Positions 15,101-22,941 of a stretch of 33,317 nucleotides of DNA are shown here, piece by piece (position 1 is the stretch's first letter; every line of letters starts with the position of its first letter). A program made the translations under genes and the position numbers. The DNA is from a virus. The notes beneath the pieces were generated by a model. The model had not been told where the DNA came from and did not search any database. It saw only the letters and a program-made list of their open reading frames with translations. Where the stretch lies: positions 1 to 33,317 of IMG/VR virus record IMGVR_UViG_3300047365_000033; one strand, given 5' to 3'.

Positions 15101-16218
15101 GCAGTAAGAGAAGCACCTGTATCAGAGTTAATAGAACTAATAGTTAGTGTAGTTACACCTGCTGCGGTTGCTTGACTAACACTAGTAGCACCTGTTCCGA
15201 CAATTTTAAAGTCTCCTGCTGTTACAACATTCGATCCAGACGCAAGTCGAGTTACCGTATTAGTATCAATACTAGCAATACTAATTACATTTCCTGCTTG
15301 AGATACAGTAACATTTGATCCACCTGTAAACTCAACATCTCCTGTTACTAAAGTTCCTGCTCCACCACCTTTGACTCTAGTGATAGTATCAACAGAACTA
15401 TAAGTAATTGTGGCATCACCGTTCCCATCTAAACCTTGGGTTACTGTGGATGCGCCACCATCCAAGAAAGTATAATTACCAGATGCTAATGTTTGACCTG
15501 ATGTTGCTCTGATTTTAGTAATCGTATCAACATATGTTGAATTGATTGTAATTGTTTTTGATACTGGATCCTGAGATACCGTAGAAGATCCAGTTGCAGC
15601 AATAGTAATATCACCTGTCTGTGCTGTGCCACCAACAGAAGATTTTAAAGTAGTTACTGTATCAGCATCAGGAGCAGTACCAGAAATAGTTACAGTATCA
15701 CCAGATCTATCAATAGAAAGAGCAACAGCATTAGAACCACCAGGAACAGAACCAGGAGGTCCGACTGCGATGTTAATATCATCAGTGCCAGTTCCAGATC
15801 CACCAGCAGTTAATCTAAATGTTTTAGTGTTACCGTTAATGCCATCGACCGCGCTGATGGCATACGTTGTATTATCGTTTGGTGTTACTACACTTCCGCC
15901 TAGAGCAATAGCAGAACCATTAATTGTAATAGTAGAGTTTGTAAACGCACTGTTTGGAATGTTAGTTAATGTATTAACAGATCCAGAAATAATACTATTT
16001 TCTAAAGTTTTATTAGTTAGTGTTTGTGTTTGAGTTAAGTATACATCACCCGGAGCGCCCCAGAATACCGTAGTTCCATCACTACTCAAATACTTACCGG
16101 CACCAGTATCACCACTAACAACAATCCCGTTGCCAGTTAATTCTAAATTGTCCCCTGCTACAATTTCTTCAATCTTCTTTGAAATTGCATTAACAATTAA
16201 CGGAAAGCGGTCAGCCAT
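12181..16218 (-). CDS. Very large tail-fibre-like protein with YadA-like repeats, 1345 aa
   Basis: Highly repetitive beta-structured protein rich in Thr, Gly, Asn and Val. It carries TQTLTNKTL (near residue 66) and TQVLTNKTLTSPTL (near 510), signatures of cyanophage fibre shafts. Around residues 705-820 there are tandem left-handed beta-roll repeats as in trimeric autotransporter heads (GVQALQSNSSGSQNTAFG, YQSLFTNNAGASNTAVG, NVLESNQTGNSNVCIG). Near 1120-1170 is the GDLWYDSDDGRLFVYYNDG...QWVDSSP module shared with two other fibre genes. The C-terminus has DSALDLGSATKRFANIYSAD, which often precedes a trimerisation tip. No signal peptide. A late promoter motif lies 32 bp upstream. Probably a long trimeric fibre. 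Confidence 0.88.
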   Translation of the reverse strand: MADRFPLIVNAISKKIEEIVAGDNLELTGNGIVVSGDTGAGKYLSSDGTTVFWGAPGDVYLTQTQTLTNKTLENSIISGSVNTLTNIPNSAFTNSTITINGSAIALGGSVVTPNDNTTYAISAVDGINGNTKTFRLTAGGSGTGTDDINIAVGPPGSVPGGSNAVALSIDRSGDTVTISGTAPDADTVTTLKSSVGGTAQTGDITIAATGSSTVSQDPVSKTITINSTYVDTITKIRATSGQTLASGNYTFLDGGASTVTQGLDGNGDATITYSSVDTITRVKGGGAGTLVTGDVEFTGGSNVTVSQAGNVISIASIDTNTVTRLASGSNVVTAGDFKIVGTGATSVSQATAAGVTTLTISSINSDTGASLTASNGVILSGADFQLKNAANFSGNTVVKWDAGNSQLANSLITDNGSTVTIGGDLVVDGTQTTLNTTTLVVEDNIIELRKGDSLVANDGGVQVNLTSDVNGSVTTYQSIQWYNAGGYWRSFDGSVDNRFVTENETQVLTNKTLTSPTLTAPTLGAATATSVNGLEIVSTASASIDIASTKVFDVDESLLLTSDNSNGSITANFRQGGNVAYTSDTLATFASTTSTQMRGLITDTTGLDKLVFQTNPTILTGITTTSTGFNLLNSGATSIQFGGAAGSITMGAATGTTTINHDLVVTKDLTVGVNTNDTITFNGVVNSESADILIRGTDVDAMSVGRGGGAVNTNTRVGVQALQSNSSGSQNTAFGYQSLFTNNAGASNTAVGHRVLRVNGVGSNNVGVGKDVLLVNLSGSRNIGVGNNVLESNQTGNSNVCIGHYAGFDVLGSNNVLIGPAYNENSSDVTFRPLDVSGDNQLVIGSGGQAWIRGDSNYDITLNNDLTVDGDAVVKGNLTVNGVTTTIKSNIIQITDKNIELAAVVSTQFTANTTDGSANIANVAPTLGLIPGMEVISNTAGITVPGGTTILSITGNSAVLTNNVTGSGAVTFSAIGPSDSAAEDGGLIVKGLTDKTFLWKGTDGGVTYNTWLSSEHMDLASSKNYYVNGILIASDTSKVIGPTNGGGQGQIDLGNAGTPYALGSAVTSCGAPSFAFTGTGSLKVPNGTTAQRDSSAETGMLRWNTTTGSTEVYDGSAWGNIGGGAIISTTAPSAPNPGDLWYDSDDGRLFVYYNDGATSQWVDSSPYGLPTNLTVDGTLSVSGASTFDSAILIDVGGTIPVLPGPSVATFFRASTAASGCQVNIIGGNASTSYLNFGDTDDASVGYLAYDHGTETMRFGVGNNGAVMNLTTSSFTPETDSALDLGSATKRFANIYSADLQLSNEGAANEVDGTWGQYTIQEGEEDLFLINRRSGKKYKFMLQEVN
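12228..12235 (-). promoter_or_regulatory. Possible late promoter motif GATAAATA
   Basis: Minus-strand GATAAATA lies inside the 3' end of the 1345-aa gene, 47 bp before the start of the 60-aa gene. Location and motif fit a late promoter for the 60-aa and 1220-aa genes, but the distance is larger than for the other sites, so it may be chance. Confidence 0.4.
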
Positions 16219-16249
16219 TTAACTACCAATGAATACTAGTGCTCTTGTT

Positions 16250-16257
16250 TATTTATG
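16250..16257 (-). promoter_or_regulatory. Late promoter motif CATAAATA
   Basis: CATAAATA on the minus strand lies 32 bp upstream of the ATG of the 1345-aa fibre gene, in the gap after the protease gene. Confidence 0.65.
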
Positions 16258-16259
16258 CC

Positions 16260-18329
16260 TTAGGATATAATGATCTGTCCTACCATTCCACTATGAAACT
16301 GACAGATATAATAGTATGTTCCAGGTGTTACTCCAGTAGTGTCCCATGTGACAGCAGCACTAACAGTTCCTTGTCCGGTAATAGTTCCAGTAGAAACTTG
16401 GTTACCTGTTCCAGTGGTAGCAGATGTCTTTACAAAGAATGGATGACCAGCTGCGTTAACATTAAACACTAATGTATCACCCACATCACAATTTATAGTT
16501 GGATCATTAGCATTACTGTGTGTTCTAGTAGAGTCAGTTCCAGTAAATGTATAATGTGATGCTCCACTGTTTCCTACAGTAAACGTATACGTTTGTGGTG
16601 TTGGTGGAACTGCTGCAGGAGATGGTCTATTGAATGTAGCAGTTCTGGGAAAAGTAAGTCCAGTAGATCTAGTACCCTCTACTTCACTCATGTATCCAGA
16701 CACCCGTCTTGGATTTTCAATATGTAGATACTTATTAGGACTGCCTTGACGACAAGAATTGTCATCTAACAATCCACCAGCAACATCAAATGTCATATCT
16801 CCATAGATGCTATGCCGATCCAAATATCTCAAAGCATCTGCTTGTGTGAATCTTTCTTTTGCTGTAGCAAGACATGCAATCACACCACATACCTGTGGCG
16901 ATGCCATACTAGTCCCACTAATTACATCATAATAATTTCCACCACCACCATATTTGGTATCAGAAGCTCCAGTATTACCAAATGATGAAAGTATTAGATC
17001 TCCAGGAGCGAAGACATCAATAGCAGGTCCAAACATAGTGTAATTAGATCTCCTGAAATCAGAATGATCGGATAAGGCACCTACAATAATGGATCCACTA
17101 TCAGGATTATTGGGCCACGATCCTCTATTATAGTAGAAGGATTCATTCTCTCCGTCTTTAAAAATTGTGAGATAGTTGTTCCAGTCATCAGTAGGAACTA
17201 CTGAGGGTGTTGCCACCAACAGATTATCATTACCAGCGGATCCAATAACTACAATGCCATCATCAATTGCATCCTGAACATCAGCAGCAACAGATGAAGA
17301 CCATGATGGATATGTTTCTAGACCAAACCTTATACCAAAATCCAATCCCAATCCAGCTTCAGTCCAACCAGATGGTCCAGGAGAACCTGAATTATATGTC
17401 ACTCCATGAAAAGTTACAGATATAAGATCAGCAAGATCTAATCTGTAAATATTATTACCTTCGCCATCAGTGCCTTTCTGTGGCATATACAAAATACCAC
17501 CATAACTATGGTTGGTAATGGTAGGATTTTTTTTCCCAGTCTCTGGATTGATTGGTTTATTTAAATGAAATGCTCTAAGGTAATCAAAGATAAGTAGAGC
17601 AGGAAATTGTTGCCCACTATCCCATGAATCTGTCACTGCCATATTATAAATGTTTGCCTCAGTCGCCCACCCATAATGTCTACCTGTCGCAGTTCCAGTA
17701 ACATGTATGCCATGATACTGAGCAGTATTGAGGTTGGGAGCATAGACAATTGTTCCTGTTGGAAGAGTCTGTCCGTCATCATCAATAGAACTAACAGAAC
17801 TATTCAGTTCGTTAAACCATTGATACTCAACAAACCTTGATTGTATTGATGAAGGACTGTACCACTCCTGACTATCAAATGATACAGGATCATCTACGAT
17901 AACTACATCAACATGTCTCCCATTATTAAATACATCTACGTTATCAGTAATAACTTCTGTTACTGATCCATCACCCCACGTAGTCTTTCTTCTCTGTGCT
18001 TGATCTCCAGCACAATGTAGTTGTCCCCATTGCCTTAGATTGGGGTTTAATGTTGTTCCTACAGGAGCATTTTTCCAGAAGTCTCCACCAATATTATAGG
18101 GTTCATTATTAATAACTTGTCTTTTAATCTTAAAATTATCTACTGCTTCGACTCCCCATACTCTAGGATCTTGACGCAATCTTTCCGCTTGATCTTCTGT
18201 CATCATATAGTGTGTGTTCCTACTCATAGGACGCTTCAACACTAAAGGAAATCCAGTAAGTTGCATCTCATTATAAAACTTCTCCAGATCATTTTTATCA
18301 CGGAGAGTTACAACATATTGTTTATCCAT
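16260..18329 (-). CDS. Subtilisin-like serine protease with C-terminal cupredoxin-like domain, 689 aa
   Basis: N-terminal residues 1-65 (MDKQYVVTLRDKNDLEKFYN, then VWGVEAVD) resemble an I9-type propeptide. The S8 peptidase domain follows: Asp146/147 in VDVVIVDDPV, His206 in QYHGIHVTGTATG, Asn367 in VIGSAGND, and the nucleophile Ser474 in SGTSMASPQVCG. After a Pro-rich linker (about 565-580), residues 580-689 look like a cupredoxin: AGHPFFVKT (His629) and YYYICQFHSGMVG (Cys676, His679, Met682), the four type-1 copper ligands with a Cys-x2-His-x2-Met spacing like amicyanin. No signal peptide is evident. It lies in the fibre cassette, one base after the preceding gene. It could process fibre proteins or degrade host-surface proteins; copper binding is a prediction. 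Confidence 0.9.
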   Translation of the reverse strand: MDKQYVVTLRDKNDLEKFYNEMQLTGFPLVLKRPMSRNTHYMMTEDQAERLRQDPRVWGVEAVDNFKIKRQVINNEPYNIGGDFWKNAPVGTTLNPNLRQWGQLHCAGDQAQRRKTTWGDGSVTEVITDNVDVFNNGRHVDVVIVDDPVSFDSQEWYSPSSIQSRFVEYQWFNELNSSVSSIDDDGQTLPTGTIVYAPNLNTAQYHGIHVTGTATGRHYGWATEANIYNMAVTDSWDSGQQFPALLIFDYLRAFHLNKPINPETGKKNPTITNHSYGGILYMPQKGTDGEGNNIYRLDLADLISVTFHGVTYNSGSPGPSGWTEAGLGLDFGIRFGLETYPSWSSSVAADVQDAIDDGIVVIGSAGNDNLLVATPSVVPTDDWNNYLTIFKDGENESFYYNRGSWPNNPDSGSIIVGALSDHSDFRRSNYTMFGPAIDVFAPGDLILSSFGNTGASDTKYGGGGNYYDVISGTSMASPQVCGVIACLATAKERFTQADALRYLDRHSIYGDMTFDVAGGLLDDNSCRQGSPNKYLHIENPRRVSGYMSEVEGTRSTGLTFPRTATFNRPSPAAVPPTPQTYTFTVGNSGASHYTFTGTDSTRTHSNANDPTINCDVGDTLVFNVNAAGHPFFVKTSATTGTGNQVSTGTITGQGTVSAAVTWDTTGVTPGTYYYICQFHSGMVGQIIIS

Positions 18330-18330
18330 A

Positions 18331-19305
18331 TCAAACCTCTAATGGAACTAAAGTTAATGTGATTTGTAAGCTCACCGGACCACCACTCTTGTTAACAATT
18401 TTAGCATAAGTAATATTAGATCCACCACTATTATAACAAATTGTTCCTGGTGTAATTAATTGTGTTACAGCACCTGTAGTTACAATCTCTGCTAATACAC
18501 CAGAACCAGGAACTGGATCAGTAGTTTCTGATCTACTCTGATCATTTGATCTGCTAGTTGTATCTGCATACAACGTTGCCCAAACAGCATGAGATGTTTC
18601 CATCTTCAATAGAGCATATGTTTTTGGTGTCGTAATTGAAATATCAGTAGCAACATTATCTTGAATTCCATTAGCAGTATACGAAATAGTTTTTCTAACA
18701 CTAGGAGCATCAGCATTTACCCAATTGCTACCATTATAACTAAGAACTTGTCCCGTAGTAAGAGTTGTCTCTACAACATTACCAACAGCATCTAGCGATC
18801 CCAGAGACCCTGCAGATCCAGTGACACTAATAGTATAAGATCCTGATAGTCTAGCAGCAGGTAATGTGCCAGCATTTTGATTGCTAGAGTTTAGATAGTA
18901 AGATCCCTCTTGTCCGTCTAAGAGATCAGCATCTAGTCCACCGCCAATACCAGTAGCAGTATTTTCCCACTTGAGATTTGATTGATTCCATGCCAACACA
19001 TCTCCATCAGTAGGAACTCCATGGTTAACATCAAGGTGTGTATTAAGATTACCAGTTGATGTCAGATAAGATGAAAGATCGGGTGGAGTTAATGTAAAAA
19101 CACCATCATTAAAATTATATGCTAGTGAACCACCCCCAGAAGCAGCAGCATTAGTAGCACTAAAGACAGTTCTGTCTGTAGCAGTAGCACCACCGCCAGC
19201 AGCAGTCCAACTCTCGCCGTTCCACGAGTAAGTAATACCTGCTACAACATAGGTAAATGTTCCATCTACTGCTTGCCCTGCTGTTGAGGGAAAATTAATT
19301 GCCAT
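18331..19305 (-). CDS. Tail-fibre-like protein, 324 aa
   Basis: Starts with the cassette's N-terminal module (MAINFPSTAGQAVDGTFTYV, then GITYSWNGESWTAAG). The centre contains LAYNFNDGVFTLTPPDLSSY and LDADLLDGQEGSYYLNSSNQ, elements recurrent in phage fibre shafts. The last 120 residues (TYALLKMETSHAVWATLYAD, RSETTDPVPGSGVLAEI, LITPGTICYN) match the C-terminal domain of the 999-aa protein, so this is a shared tip module. AAGGAG lies upstream of the ATG and a late promoter motif 24 bp upstream. Likely a receptor-binding or accessory fibre. Confidence 0.83.
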   Translation of the reverse strand: MAINFPSTAGQAVDGTFTYVVAGITYSWNGESWTAAGGGATATDRTVFSATNAAASGGGSLAYNFNDGVFTLTPPDLSSYLTSTGNLNTHLDVNHGVPTDGDVLAWNQSNLKWENTATGIGGGLDADLLDGQEGSYYLNSSNQNAGTLPAARLSGSYTISVTGSAGSLGSLDAVGNVVETTLTTGQVLSYNGSNWVNADAPSVRKTISYTANGIQDNVATDISITTPKTYALLKMETSHAVWATLYADTTSRSNDQSRSETTDPVPGSGVLAEIVTTGAVTQLITPGTICYNSGGSNITYAKIVNKSGGPVSLQITLTLVPLEV

Positions 19306-19328
19306 TTCTTAAAGTGCTCCTTCCGTAG

Positions 19329-19335
19329 TATTTAG
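19329..19335 (-). promoter_or_regulatory. Late promoter motif CTAAATA
   Basis: CTAAATA followed by CTAC on the minus strand lies 24 bp before the 324-aa fibre gene. Confidence 0.65.
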
Positions 19336-19337
19336 AA

Positions 19338-20300
19338 TTACCATGTTGCAAGTGCTGCTCTCTTCCACGTATCAGTAGCAATACAGATGTATACATAATC
19401 TGCATCATATCTGATATCACCTACACTGCCCGTAGAACTAGCAGTAGCAGGAGGGTTAGAAGATAATGATGGAGCGAGTGGTGGTGAAGCATCAACCCAC
19501 TGTGTGCTATCAGTATCGTTGTAGTAAATCTTTAAGCGTCCTTTATCACTCTCCCACCACAGATCACCCGCATTAGCAGAACCAGGAGCAGTGTCTGAGA
19601 TGGTTACATTAGCACCACCGCCTCCACCAGTAGGAGCAGCAGGTCCCCAGTTAGATCCATCCCACGTTAAAACATCACTCGCACTTGGTGCTGTAGTAGC
19701 AACATCAGCAAGTTCGCCAAGAGAAGAACCAGTGTCTAATAGTTGCGTCCAAGCACCAGCATGTGCGAAGTATCCATGACCTTCAGCATGAACGTGAGCG
19801 AACATACCATGATAGGTAGTTGCATTTGGAAGATCAACTGAGTTGGCAAAATTATTAGAGTAATAAATTTTACCTGTAGTTGTAATATCTCTAGCAGTGG
19901 TAGATCCAACTGACAAGACAGCATCCAATGATTGTGATTCTGCCGTTAGATATCCGGCAAGACTATGATCGCCCCATCCATATGCAGTATCCCATTCAGT
20001 AATCTTAGCGGCAGTTACATTAGCAGCATCAGAAGCAGAGAATACAGGATCAGTTTCAGTATAGGTTGTTAAGTATCCAGCACCAGCATGATCTCCCCAT
20101 CCATGTGCTGCGTTCCAGTTATTAATATTCTGAGTAAGAATACCAAACGATGGAGAACTAGTAAAGATAGGGTCAGTTTCAGATGAGGTAAACTGGAACC
20201 TACCTAAAACTTTCCACGTTGTTCCATCATAAGTCCAAGTTACACCACCAAATGTATACGTGTCGTTAATATTTGGTGATGCAGGAAAATCTAATGCCAT
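19338..20300 (-). CDS. Tail-fibre-like protein with 41-residue repeats, 320 aa
   Basis: The N-terminal module MALDFPASPNINDTYTFGGV plus TWTYDGTTWKVLG parallels the 448-aa and 324-aa proteins. Two copies of a 41-residue repeat follow (about 39-119), each with ETDP-x-F, a small helix and W(D)TA-x-GWGDH-x-x-AGYLT. Near residue 250 is the module GDLWWESDKGRLKIYYND...QWVDASP shared with the 999-aa and 1345-aa proteins. The C-terminus (SVGDIRYDADYVYICIATDT) resembles short phage tail-protein caps. A late promoter motif lies 27 bp upstream. Likely a fibre or fibre-tip protein. Confidence 0.83.
   Translation of the reverse strand: MALDFPASPNINDTYTFGGVTWTYDGTTWKVLGRFQFTSSETDPIFTSSPSFGILTQNINNWNAAHGWGDHAGAGYLTTYTETDPVFSASDAANVTAAKITEWDTAYGWGDHSLAGYLTAESQSLDAVLSVGSTTARDITTTGKIYYSNNFANSVDLPNATTYHGMFAHVHAEGHGYFAHAGAWTQLLDTGSSLGELADVATTAPSASDVLTWDGSNWGPAAPTGGGGGANVTISDTAPGSANAGDLWWESDKGRLKIYYNDTDSTQWVDASPPLAPSLSSNPPATASSTGSVGDIRYDADYVYICIATDTWKRAALATW
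19944..20186 (-). repeat. Two tandem 41-residue ETDP/WGDH repeats
   Basis: Protein-level repeat in the 320-aa fibre gene: two units, ETDP anchors 41 residues apart, each ending WGDH-x-x-AGYLT. Related to the three units at 25174-25542. Confidence 0.85.
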
Positions 20301-20326
20301 TTCTAGACTATACTACCTTTCAAATA

Positions 20327-20333
20327 TATTTAG
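20327..20333 (-). promoter_or_regulatory. Late promoter motif CTAAATA
   Basis: CTAAATA followed by TATT on the minus strand lies 27 bp upstream of the 320-aa fibre gene. Confidence 0.65.
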
Positions 20334-20609
20334 TTATCTATTGTAGTACCCTCTTGGGAAGAGCAATCCAAAGTATGGTCTCCTACCACGTAGGAATCCA
20401 CGTTCAGACCTTCTACGTTCACGAGGAGAAGCACCTTTGTCTAGATCAGTAATGTCAAAATTTTGTGGTCCCAATGGAGGACCAGAAACTCTATCTAAAC
20501 TAGAGAAGTCTGGTGTGATAACCGCAGTAGAAGTAGTAGCAATCAATTTAGTTGTGTCGAAACCAGACACCACAGCGCCTGGTGTTTCGGAGAGTGTTAT
20601 ATTTGCCAT
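20334..20609 (-). CDS. Small putative structural protein, 91 aa
   Basis: The N-terminal half (MANITLSETPGAVVSGFDTT, then KLIATTSTAVITPDFSSLD) is beta-like. The C-terminal third is strongly basic and aromatic (SPRERRRSERGFLRGRRPYF, then GLLFPRGYYNR). There is no signal peptide or membrane helix. Its ATG overlaps the stop of the 775-aa gene (TGATG), so the two are probably made together and may assemble together. I do not recognise a family beyond its position among virion genes. Confidence 0.78.
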   Translation of the reverse strand: MANITLSETPGAVVSGFDTTKLIATTSTAVITPDFSSLDRVSGPPLGPQNFDITDLDKGASPRERRRSERGFLRGRRPYFGLLFPRGYYNR

Positions 20610-22936
20610 CAGGTTGTACGTGCGAGGAATAGCATACCCATAGAACTATTATTATCTACGTTATCAAGACCGTTCTGACTAGTTTGATATCCAGCTAGAA
20701 CAACTTCATAAATCTCAGAAGCACTGACTGTTACAGTATCTCCTGGTCTGAATACAGTTGCTCCTGGTGTAGTTGAGAACTGAAGCATGACAAAATCATC
20801 AGGTAAGTAGTAAGGGCATGGAACCATGTTATGTGCGACAGGAATACCTTTGATTGGTTTGTAATAATCAGCAGCAGGATTTACAGAATTACCATTATAT
20901 TGATCGTAAGTGCTGTTTCTATAGTAAGTCATAATCTCATTACTAGTAGTTTCTTCATTGTCAGTGTCAATATTACATTTATATCTTGACAAGAAATTAG
21001 TTCCATAATTTGTATCTCTCATGTATCCGTAAGAAGCTTCCCTAGATTTAGAGTATGTGTTTGCTGGTTCTTCAGTTGGTCTATCAGTAGATCCGGCATA
21101 ATATCCGGGGGAAATATATGACATGTCAATAGCTCTAGTTGTGGTGCTATACTGTGTGATTGATCCAATGTATACATTGTCTAAGTCCCAGACATTGGAT
21201 CCAAAGGTAGCACCATTATGAATTGTGAATTGTCCGTATGGAATAATACTTCCATTAATTGTTTGGGTGAATTGAATGACCGCAAAATTTGTATCTTGTG
21301 GTGCCTGTGCTCTATACACCCTGATACTCAATGGATAAGCAGTTGGTGTCGAGGAACTAGCATATGTAAATCTCGTGAAAGAACTATTACTATCTCTATT
21401 AATATAATTTTGACTATTTCGTCTATCTAATCCAGGAGCTCCACCAAAGTATCCATATTCAGTTGTACCATTAAGAATTCCAGAATTTGTGCCAAATCTA
21501 TTTAAGTAATTCCAATGATTACCACTATTAATATACATGGTATTGCTATTATAATTTGCCGTACCAAAACCATAATATGATGTGCCATAATCTTTAGCAG
21601 CATCATTCACAACTTTCAATACAGCAAAACGACCGTCATCACTTTTCTGATAGAAGTTAGATCCTGCACCCAAATTTGTTATGTAAATTTGACAGACTCC
21701 ATCATTAGCACCAGTAGAAGATTCTGGAGTTCTTGTACCAAAATTAATATCATCCGATGGAGTCTGTCCACCAACCTGATCTCCTGGGATTGTAAACGTA
21801 TCACCATTAGTCCATCCAGATCCAACACTATGAATTGTAATTCCTTCAAGTTCCGAACTTTGACTTACATCTCTATAAACTCTCAATTTTAATTCCGATC
21901 TACCACCATTTGCTGGAACAGTATATTTCCAGTATGGATCCCATCCTGAGTTAGAACTAGCTCTTGGATTAACACGGATTTCTCCTTTCATACCAGCATG
22001 GGTATCATTAGCATAGATATACTTTTTGATTCCATAATTGTCAGTGATAGATCTGTATACTAAAGGAATTCTCTCATCAGGAAGGCTTCTTTCATCTTCA
22101 GTTTGTTTCCAATAATAAGCTTGCCAATTCAATTCACCGGAGGTAATATTACTAGTGCTAGCAAGAGATGCAGAGCTAGTAGTAGCGTAAGACGTTCTAA
22201 AAGTCGAATCATTTAGTAGTTTAGCAGCATCGTAGTTATCAGTGCCGCCACAGAGACTGAAGTCACCACCACTTGTGTCAGTTACATTAAACTTAATCTG
22301 ATCTCCAGTTCCTATTTCAATAGTGCGGTTATCAAATTGAGCGTCATCAATGTCTCTAAAGTAAGAAAGACTAGAACCTAGTGCAGCACTATCACTCCAA
22401 ATATTACCATACAACAAATCAATTGCTACTCCATTACCAGCATCAACAGCATTAGCCGCTAGTTTAATCTTTGTAGAATCAACTACAATAACATAATAAA
22501 CTGTATCTAATGTAAGTCCATTTAAATTTTTGTTATTATCAGATTCACCAGGACCCCAGTGAATTGGATCTCCTGTTGTTAAACCATGCATCCAACTAAA
22601 AGTAATCTCATCAGTATCAGAGTTAGGACCACCAGATGTATAAGTCGCAATAATATTTTTTTTCAGCATTCTATATGCCGAAGTTCCCTGACTGATCACA
22701 TCATATTGCCATACACGATATGAAAGATTTCCCCGATCCTGAACAGCAGTATTCCATCCTAAATTAAAACCTCTTTCTCCTGTTGGAGAAACAACAGTTA
22801 CAGGAACTCCACTTACAGCGGAACCACCATGAAATCCTAGGTTGGCAAACACAGTCTCTAACGCATCCATTACGTCGGTATTAGTCCAACCTGTGTTGCC
22901 GTTATTGACATCAACGACTGACCTTAAAATTGCCAT
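20609..22936 (-). CDS. Large putative virion structural protein, 775 aa
   Basis: No repeats of the fibre-shaft type. The N-terminus MAILRSVVDVNNGNTGWTNT with TDVMDALETVFANLGFHGGS suggests a short helical attachment region; the rest is Tyr/Asn/Ser/Gly-rich beta structure. One stretch (DEITFSWMHGLTTGDPIHWG...DTVYYVIVVDSTKIKLA) is typical of phage adhesin domains; another is VYRAQAPQDTNFAVIQFTQT. GGAG lies 10 nt upstream of the ATG, 6 bp after the 999-aa gene. Size, context and composition support a virion protein, perhaps a baseplate-attached fibre or spike. Specific function not determined. Confidence 0.8.
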   Translation of the reverse strand: MAILRSVVDVNNGNTGWTNTDVMDALETVFANLGFHGGSAVSGVPVTVVSPTGERGFNLGWNTAVQDRGNLSYRVWQYDVISQGTSAYRMLKKNIIATYTSGGPNSDTDEITFSWMHGLTTGDPIHWGPGESDNNKNLNGLTLDTVYYVIVVDSTKIKLAANAVDAGNGVAIDLLYGNIWSDSAALGSSLSYFRDIDDAQFDNRTIEIGTGDQIKFNVTDTSGGDFSLCGGTDNYDAAKLLNDSTFRTSYATTSSASLASTSNITSGELNWQAYYWKQTEDERSLPDERIPLVYRSITDNYGIKKYIYANDTHAGMKGEIRVNPRASSNSGWDPYWKYTVPANGGRSELKLRVYRDVSQSSELEGITIHSVGSGWTNGDTFTIPGDQVGGQTPSDDINFGTRTPESSTGANDGVCQIYITNLGAGSNFYQKSDDGRFAVLKVVNDAAKDYGTSYYGFGTANYNSNTMYINSGNHWNYLNRFGTNSGILNGTTEYGYFGGAPGLDRRNSQNYINRDSNSSFTRFTYASSSTPTAYPLSIRVYRAQAPQDTNFAVIQFTQTINGSIIPYGQFTIHNGATFGSNVWDLDNVYIGSITQYSTTTRAIDMSYISPGYYAGSTDRPTEEPANTYSKSREASYGYMRDTNYGTNFLSRYKCNIDTDNEETTSNEIMTYYRNSTYDQYNGNSVNPAADYYKPIKGIPVAHNMVPCPYYLPDDFVMLQFSTTPGATVFRPGDTVTVSASEIYEVVLAGYQTSQNGLDNVDNNSSMGMLFLARTT

Positions 22937-22941
22937 CTGTA

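Noticed and set aside
13250-16033. Several plus-strand frames (13250-13543, 14510-14782, 15626-16033) opposite the 1345-aa fibre gene
   Set aside because: They are Val/Pro/Ser-rich shadows created by the repetitive Thr/Gly/Asn codons of the fibre gene, with no own start signals.
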